64,000 bases of DNA from Deuterostichococcus epilithicus (Eukaryota; Chlorophyta; Trebouxiophyceae; Prasiolales; Stichococcaceae). Positions within the stretch are counted from its first letter, which is position 1; every line of letters begins with the position of its first letter. Under the pieces are notes generated by a model. That model did no database searches. It was not told where the DNA came from and was given only the letters and a program-made list of their open reading frames with translations. This document shows, piece by piece, positions 58,574 through 64,000 of the stretch. The position numbers and the translations under genes were made by a program. Where the stretch lies: assembly GCA_033439295.1 (NCBI GenBank), contig JAVTLE010000023.1, positions 806,001-870,000 of the forward strand, written 5' to 3'.

Positions 58574-61500
58574 CTACTGCTTGTCGCCGCCAGAGCTGGG
58601 AGGCGGCTGACTGCCGGGCGGCGTTGCCGCCGTGCCACGGCCTCTGCCGCGGCCGCCACGACCCGCGGCCCGGCCGCCGCGCCCACCTGCTGCAAAAGGC
58701 ACATACAGCTTCGCTAAGGAGGCAGACTTCCTTCTATCTTTTTGTGATCTTTGACATCGATCCTCCAAGCAAGGAAGGACGGCTGCGTCACGATGATGTA
58801 AGATGGCGAATGTGAGGGCCGTCGTCACACGCGTGTCCCAGCACACATCGCGGCACTGCACAGGACCATGCCAAGGAATCGCCCTCACCTGCGGGCGTCG
58901 CCGGCGACGCCTGCGGCGAGCCGACCGCCGCGGCCAGCTCCCTGTGGAGCAGCGCGCCGCCGGGACCAGCGCGCCCGCCCACCACGGGGCGCCGCGCCGC
59001 CGGCGGTGCTGTCGCCGCCGGTGNGCCGCCGCCGCCGGCACTGGCCGCTGCCGCCTGGCCGGACTTTGCCGCAACCGCCTTAGGCTGGAAGATGATCTTC
59101 TCCGGCCGCCGCTTGCGCGGCTGCTGCCGCGGCGACGGCTGCGCGGCGCGAGCCGCACCGGCTGGCTGCTGCTCGCGTCGGCAGCTGCCGGCGCCTCTGC
59201 CGGCTGACTGGACGCCGCGGGGGCGGTGGAGCTCGCCGGCGACACTGCGCTGACAGAGGGCTGCGGCGGCTGTGCCGCCGGCGCCGCCCCCTGCTTGGCC
59301 TCCGCCTGGCTGGCAGCCTGTGCCGGCTGCTGCTGTTCCTGCTGCTGCTCTGGCTGTCCGGTGCCCGCTGTCGGCGTTGCTGCCGCTTCTGGTGGCGCCG
59401 CCTCTGCAGGCTGCTGGGCCTCCGCCGCCTGCGCCACGGCGCCCGCGTCTGCCGCCGCCTCCGCACCGGCCATGCTGGCGTCCGCAGCATCTGCGGCGCT
59501 GCCATCCTCGCCGACGTCTCCCTCCTCTTCTAGGTCCAGCAGCTCCTCGTCCTCGCCGCCGCCACCGTCGCCGCCGTCGCCTTCCAGCTCGGGCTGCTCG
59601 TCGAGCCAGTCCTCCTCCCCGTCACCGTCGTCCTGTCCGAGGTGTGGACCCACACTGAGCCACTGCCTCACGTTTCACGGGACTGTTGTTCAGCACCTTT
59701 TGCCGCAATTGCCTCCAGCTAGGGCTGCTCGTCGAATCAGTCCTCCTCATCTCTATCGTCCTGTTCATCTTTCAACACCTCAGTCACAATGGTGGCTTGA
59801 TTCAGGAAGGTCAGTGACAGATGTTGCTGCCTTCTAACTAGGGCTGCCCGTCCAGCCGTGCCGCCTCTCCGTCGCTGCGCTGTCAGGAATTCTAAATGCC
59901 TTTGGCGATGCAATTGACTCCGCTGACCAGGGCCATGTCACAGACTGACAGGCCAGCTACAATTGCATCCGCTGGCCATCACGCTCACGCACAAGGTCGC
60001 CAATGCAGCCGGGCAAGACTTCAGCCCTTCGAATACTGACACGAGCAACCAGATTGCGCTACCGAACTCTCCTGCTGCTTTAGTATATCTCGAGGGCATT
60101 GCCGCCCGCAGGCGGAGCTCATCACATCGCGGCCTCCGGCATTTCTCAGATGCAGCTGTCACCTGCATGTCGGCTGCTGGCGACATCGCGCCGCTCGGAG
60201 GCTCAGCCCTCTCGGCCGCATCTGCTGCCCCCGCCGCCGCCGTCGCCGCCGCCGCTGCGCTGGTCGGCTCGGGCGCCAGTGCGGCCGCCGCCGGAGAGGT
60301 ACCGCCCGTCTCAGCCGCCGGCAGGCTGACCGGTGGCATCTCGGCCGGCTCGGCCACCTCGGCAGGTGCCTCCGCGGCTCCAGTGGTCTCAGCCTCAGGC
60401 TCGGCTGCAGGCTCCTCGGCAGCGGCATCAGCGAGCGCCTCCTGTGCCGCCTCCTCCATGCCGTCTGCCTCCTCTGCGCAGCACGGAGCGCCAGAACATG
60501 ATGGGATAGGCGGCACTCACTTGCCTTGCGCCGACTGCCATCGTTGCACGTCAGCTCAGCCATGCAACCTCCGCCTGGAGACCTGCAGAACTGGTGGCCT
60601 GTGGCGCTGGGATCAACGCCGGAAAACCAGGGGTCGGACCCTGGGGAGCCAGAAACCGTCTGTGGGCCAGCTGACGGCATGGGTCGCATGTCCCTGCAGG
60701 AGCTCAAACCCGCAAGCATGCCCAGACCAGCAAGCGGCTGCCCCTTTCCTCGAGGGCACCCCGAGAGCACGAGCCTCTCCTCAATGGGCTCCAAGATATA
60801 AACCCTATACTCTCAACCCTAAATCCAAACCTTCATATTTGCCGTCCTCTCCAGCCTCCGCACCGGCCTCCTCGCCGGCTTCCCCCTCCTCCATCTCGAC
60901 TTCGCCATCCTCCGCGACGTCTGCACAGCATCGAGCTCTGCTAAGGAATGGAAGGAAGGACTTGGGAGGAGGGAGGAGGAAGCAAGGGAGGGAAGGGAGG
61001 AGGGAGTGGAAGAAAGGATTGTTTCCAGTGCCTTGTGGAGCAATCGTGCACTGCCGGCATGCAAGGCCTACGCATAGGCCTACTTCAACCGTGCTGGGTC
61101 TTCGGTGACCCTGACTGTGTTTCATCATGACTTCTCGGCACCCCAACACCCTTGGGAGTGCAACAGCACACCTGTGTCCCCGCCGTCTTCGGCCTCCTCG
61201 GCTTCCTGGGGCGCCTCACCCTCCTCCTCAGGGTTTAGAGCGCCCTCCTCAGGGTTTAGCGCGCCTTCCTCGCCTTCCTCCATGTCCAAGTCGCCGCCTG
61301 CACAAGGGGGTTCAGTGGAGCAGTGAGATCAAAGCTCGACATGTGAGTGCAGGGTGTGTGTGGCGCACATCCATCCGCATGGTGTCAGCTGCAATGCTCT
61401 GGGCCACACTCGTGGTTCAAGAGTTGGCACGATACAGGACTCCACAAACAACGCAGAAACTTCCCACACCACGCCGGCATGAGTGCAGTCCGCACCTGCG

Positions 61501-64000
61501 TCCTCCGCTGCATCAGCTTCCTGCTGCTGCTGCTCCGCTTCCGCGGCTGCCGCCTCTGCTGCGGCCTCCGCCGCGTGTGCCTCTGGAGCCTCAACTGCTG
61601 CTGCCTGGAGCTCTGCGTGTGCCGGCGCAGGGGCAGAGGCAGGCTCGGCATCAGGCGCCGGGGCGGCGGGCTGCGCCTCTCCTGCCGCTGGCACTGCGGG
61701 GCCTGGCTCGAACGCCGGCGCCGCGACGCTCAGCCGGCTGCGCTTAGCGGACGAGGGTGACCTGCTTCCTGCTGCCTCTGACGCCTCGTCGCGCGAGTGC
61801 TTCGTGCCGGCCGCCTTTGCCTCGGTCTTCACGGCAGCCAGCGGCACCGACGGCGCAGAGCCAGGCAACAATGCTGCCATGGTCTCAGCTGCCGGGGCAG
61901 CGGATTCAACTGCCGCCGGCTGTGGCGGTGCTGCGTCGGGCCTGGCAGCAGCGGCCGCTGCCCGCTGCGCCAGCGCAGCACGGCGCAGAGCGTCCAGAGC
62001 ACCTGGAGCAGCAGCCGCTAGTGCTGCCACAACCGGCTCTGCTGCTGCTGCTGCCGGCGCAGCTGCTGCTGCTGGCGGCAGGATCGCCGGCTCTGTCAGT
62101 GCCGGCGCCGGCGCCGCCGCTGCCGGCAGCTCCACGGGCAGCTCCAGCGGCTGTTGGGCGGTGGCCTCTGGCGGCTGCAGGGCCGCTGGCTGCTCTGCCG
62201 GTGCTGCACAGATTGTGGGCACAGGATGAGAGCCGTTTGCCACGATCCTAGATTGCATGGCAAGAGACATGCATGCAGTGAGGCTCACGCCCACTGACAG
62301 GTGTAGTTCCGATGGTGCAACAACCTGCAGGCTTGGGCTCCATTTCGGCCTCATCATTGGCCGCCGCCTCCTCTGGCGCCTCATCCATCGCCATGGGCTC
62401 TGCTTCCTCCTCGGCCTGCACCTCGGTGCCCGCGGCCGGCTCTGCCACAGCCGGCGGCTCGCTCGCTGCCGCCTCCGCCCCCTCCGCTGCCTCCTCCTCC
62501 TCCTCCTCCTCCTCCTGCTGCTGTTGCTGCTGCTGCTGCTGCTGCNGNGCCATGAACTCGGCAGCCGCGGCCGCGGCGTCCCGCTGCTGCAGCTGCTCCC
62601 GCAGCGCCTCGATGTCTATGCGCAGCGCCTCGTTCTCGGCCTCCAGGGTCTGCACCACGGCGTTGAGTGTGCACTCCTCAGCTGACAGCGAGCCGAGACA
62701 TCAGTGCCACCCAGCACAACGAGAGACACAGGCATCTGGTCGCCTCCTGCAGTGACAGCGTTCACTCAGGGATGGAAAGACACAGAGATATCCAGGCAGG
62801 CCAGCTCAGAAGTGCGGACCTGGATGCGGGTGCGCAGCGCCTCGCCTTCTGCCGCCAGCTGGTCTGCGCGGGCGACCGCCGCTGCGACTTCCGCCTTCCG
62901 CTCGTTGATGGCCTTCTGCGCGCTCGCCTTCATGTTGCGCATCGTGACCAAAGCCTTTTCGTAGGACGCCTTGCTGGCCGCCGACTGCACGGGAGCAGAG
63001 CTTGCCGTCGGCTGCACTCGTGCGAGTGATTTGCCGAGGAGAGGCCCCGCCAGTGCTGCTCGGCAGACGAGCCTTGCGCAGGCCACGGGAGCGTGCACGA
63101 GGCTGGCAGCAGGCTGCGCAGGCCGCATCGACGTCGACACCGAACCTTCGGGCACGCCCAGCACGGGCCAGCGGCCCCGGCCTTCCGATGGAACTCCACG
63201 AAGAGTCTGGCAGCAGGCCGCTGGAAGGAGGATGCACATTTTGACGTGCGCACCTCTGCCTGGGTGGCGGCAAGCGCCTCCTGTGCCTGATTGAGCTGGG
63301 CCTGTAAACCCTCCACCTGCGCTCTTAGCGACCCCATCTGCTGCTGCGTCGCCGGCGCGCCCTGCAGCATGACATGCGGCGCTGCAGGGTCAGGTCACCG
63401 CCGCCGGATCAGGAGGGGTGCGGTGCCCGTCGCGCGCCATCTGCAGCTGCTTTGCTGGCGCACCCTGCAGAACCATGGTGCCTTGGCGCCCGGCGACCGC
63501 ATCACACGTGAGACTGAGCCAGCTGATCCAGGGTGCTGTGCTAGGGTGATGGAGGAGACGACCCCACCAGCAGCGCATGAGGCTGCCCTGAGTCGACAGT
63601 CGTACCACATGACCACATGAGCAGTGCTGCTGCACGCTCCCGATGACACCCAGACTAAACTCATGAGACAGAGCCCCTCTTCTAATGTGAAACGACAAGG
63701 AGTAAAGTCCATGAAACCTGCTCACCTTGGCAGTGTGCTCCAGCTCTGCGAGGCGCTTAGTCCGCGCGATGTTGTCCGCATGCCACTGCTTGATGAGCTT
63801 TTTGTCCGGGTTGGCGATGCGCATCCACTGCGCATGGCTCTGCGGCAGGGGGCACGAGACACTTGAGGTCTGGTCAGGAATGGCAGGTCGCCGGCAGGCT
63901 GTGTGCAGTTCTGGTCGGGTGCTACTGCAGCCCCTTGGGGGCACCCCCGCATAAGCAGATCTTCATGCGCAGGCGCAAAGCAGGCAGCAGCCTGGCAAGG
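58574..64000 (-). CDS. Coiled-coil, acidic, RGG-tailed nuclear protein, TPR/NUA-like; 5' end beyond window
   Basis: C-terminal part of a large gene; the stop is at 58574-58576. From N to C: helical stretches QWHADNIARTKRLAELEHTA (about 63780), QMGSLRAQVEGLQAQLNQAQ (63340), ASAQKAINERKAEVAAAVAR (62900) and LEAENEALRIDIEALREQLQ (62640), typical coiled coil. Next a Gln then Glu homopolymer (62545-62495), long Ala/Pro/Glu-rich segments with a basic nuclear-signal patch (AKRSRL near 61745), then more acidic stretches (59650-59500). The final exon is RGG-rich (GRGGRGRGRGTAATPP). Coiled coil, then acid-rich tail, then RG-rich end resembles the nuclear-basket proteins TPR/Mlp/NUA, but no diagnostic motif was found, so this is inference. 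Exon borders in the low-complexity parts are uncertain, and three ambiguous bases (59024, 62546, 62548) add doubt. Confidence 0.45.
59586..59880 (-). repeat. Three copies of an acidic exon start in the NUA-like gene
   Basis: The block gggctgctcgtcgagccagt at 59591 recurs at 59722 (offset 131) and in weaker form at 59841 (offset 119). The real copy encodes DDGDGEEDWLDEQPELEG after a CAG acceptor. The second keeps an AG acceptor but has acquired stops. Confidence 0.85.
62495..62550 (-). repeat. Trinucleotide tracts encoding poly-Gln and poly-Glu, with ambiguous bases
   Basis: A ctc/cct run and a ctg run on the plus strand read as about eight Glu preceded by about ten Gln on the coding strand. 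Ambiguous bases at 62546 and 62548 suggest a read or assembly problem, or length polymorphism. Confidence 0.85.

Noticed and set aside
59963-62755. Long Ala/Ser-rich open frames on the plus strand (for example 59963-61108 and 61483-62229)
   Set aside because: They are antisense to the Ala/Pro/Glu-rich minus-strand coding region. In GC-rich low-complexity DNA the opposite frames stay open by composition; no family motif or sensible splice structure supports them.

Overview
This window looks like nuclear DNA of a green alga, probably a trebouxiophyte-type chlorophyte. It is GC-rich and very intron-dense, with mostly short introns. It encodes plant-lineage proteins: a two-domain GTP cyclohydrolase I, a predicted thylakoid-lumen TPR protein, and plant-like FACT and Bax-inhibitor proteins. 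The genus cannot be fixed from the sequence alone. I rebuilt the exons of nine genes by hand using reading phase and protein-family alignment; each gives an uninterrupted protein. No transposon, rRNA, tRNA or CRISPR array was recognised.

Layout. 1-18.4 kb: a head-to-tail array of three class-3 (sn1-DAG-lipase-like) lipase genes on the minus strand; the leftmost runs off the window. 19.1-23.5 kb (-): GTP cyclohydrolase I. 24.1-26.6 kb (-): Bax inhibitor-1. 26.8-28.6 kb (+): lumenal TPR protein, divergent from BI-1. 29.0-40.2 kb (-): SPT16, the large FACT subunit, 27 exons. 40.5-46.1 kb (+): a divergent CDC48-like double AAA ATPase, divergent from SPT16. 47.5-48.9 kb (+): a small WW-domain membrane protein with no family assignment. 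49.4-51.8 kb (-): ribosome recycling factor, probably mitochondrial. 52.2-56.1 kb (+): KRR1, divergent from RRF. 56.4-58.0 kb (-): an unassigned, possibly plastid-targeted protein. 58.6-64.0 kb (-): the C-terminal part of a coiled-coil, acidic, RGG-tailed protein resembling nuclear-basket TPR/NUA, cut by the right edge.

The genes are mostly single-copy housekeeping functions (chromatin, ribosome biogenesis, organelle translation, folate, stress) and do not form one pathway. Three tightly spaced divergent pairs (BI-1/TPR, SPT16/CDC48-like, RRF/KRR1) probably share short promoter regions.

The most unusual signal is in gene structure. At least twelve introns in five genes carry degraded tandem copies of the edge of the neighbouring exon, spaced about 75-131 bp, often with the splice site copied too. 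Some copies would act as poison or alternative splice sites. Separately, about 9 of 91 reconstructed introns use GC instead of GT at the donor, far above the roughly 1 percent usual in eukaryotes.
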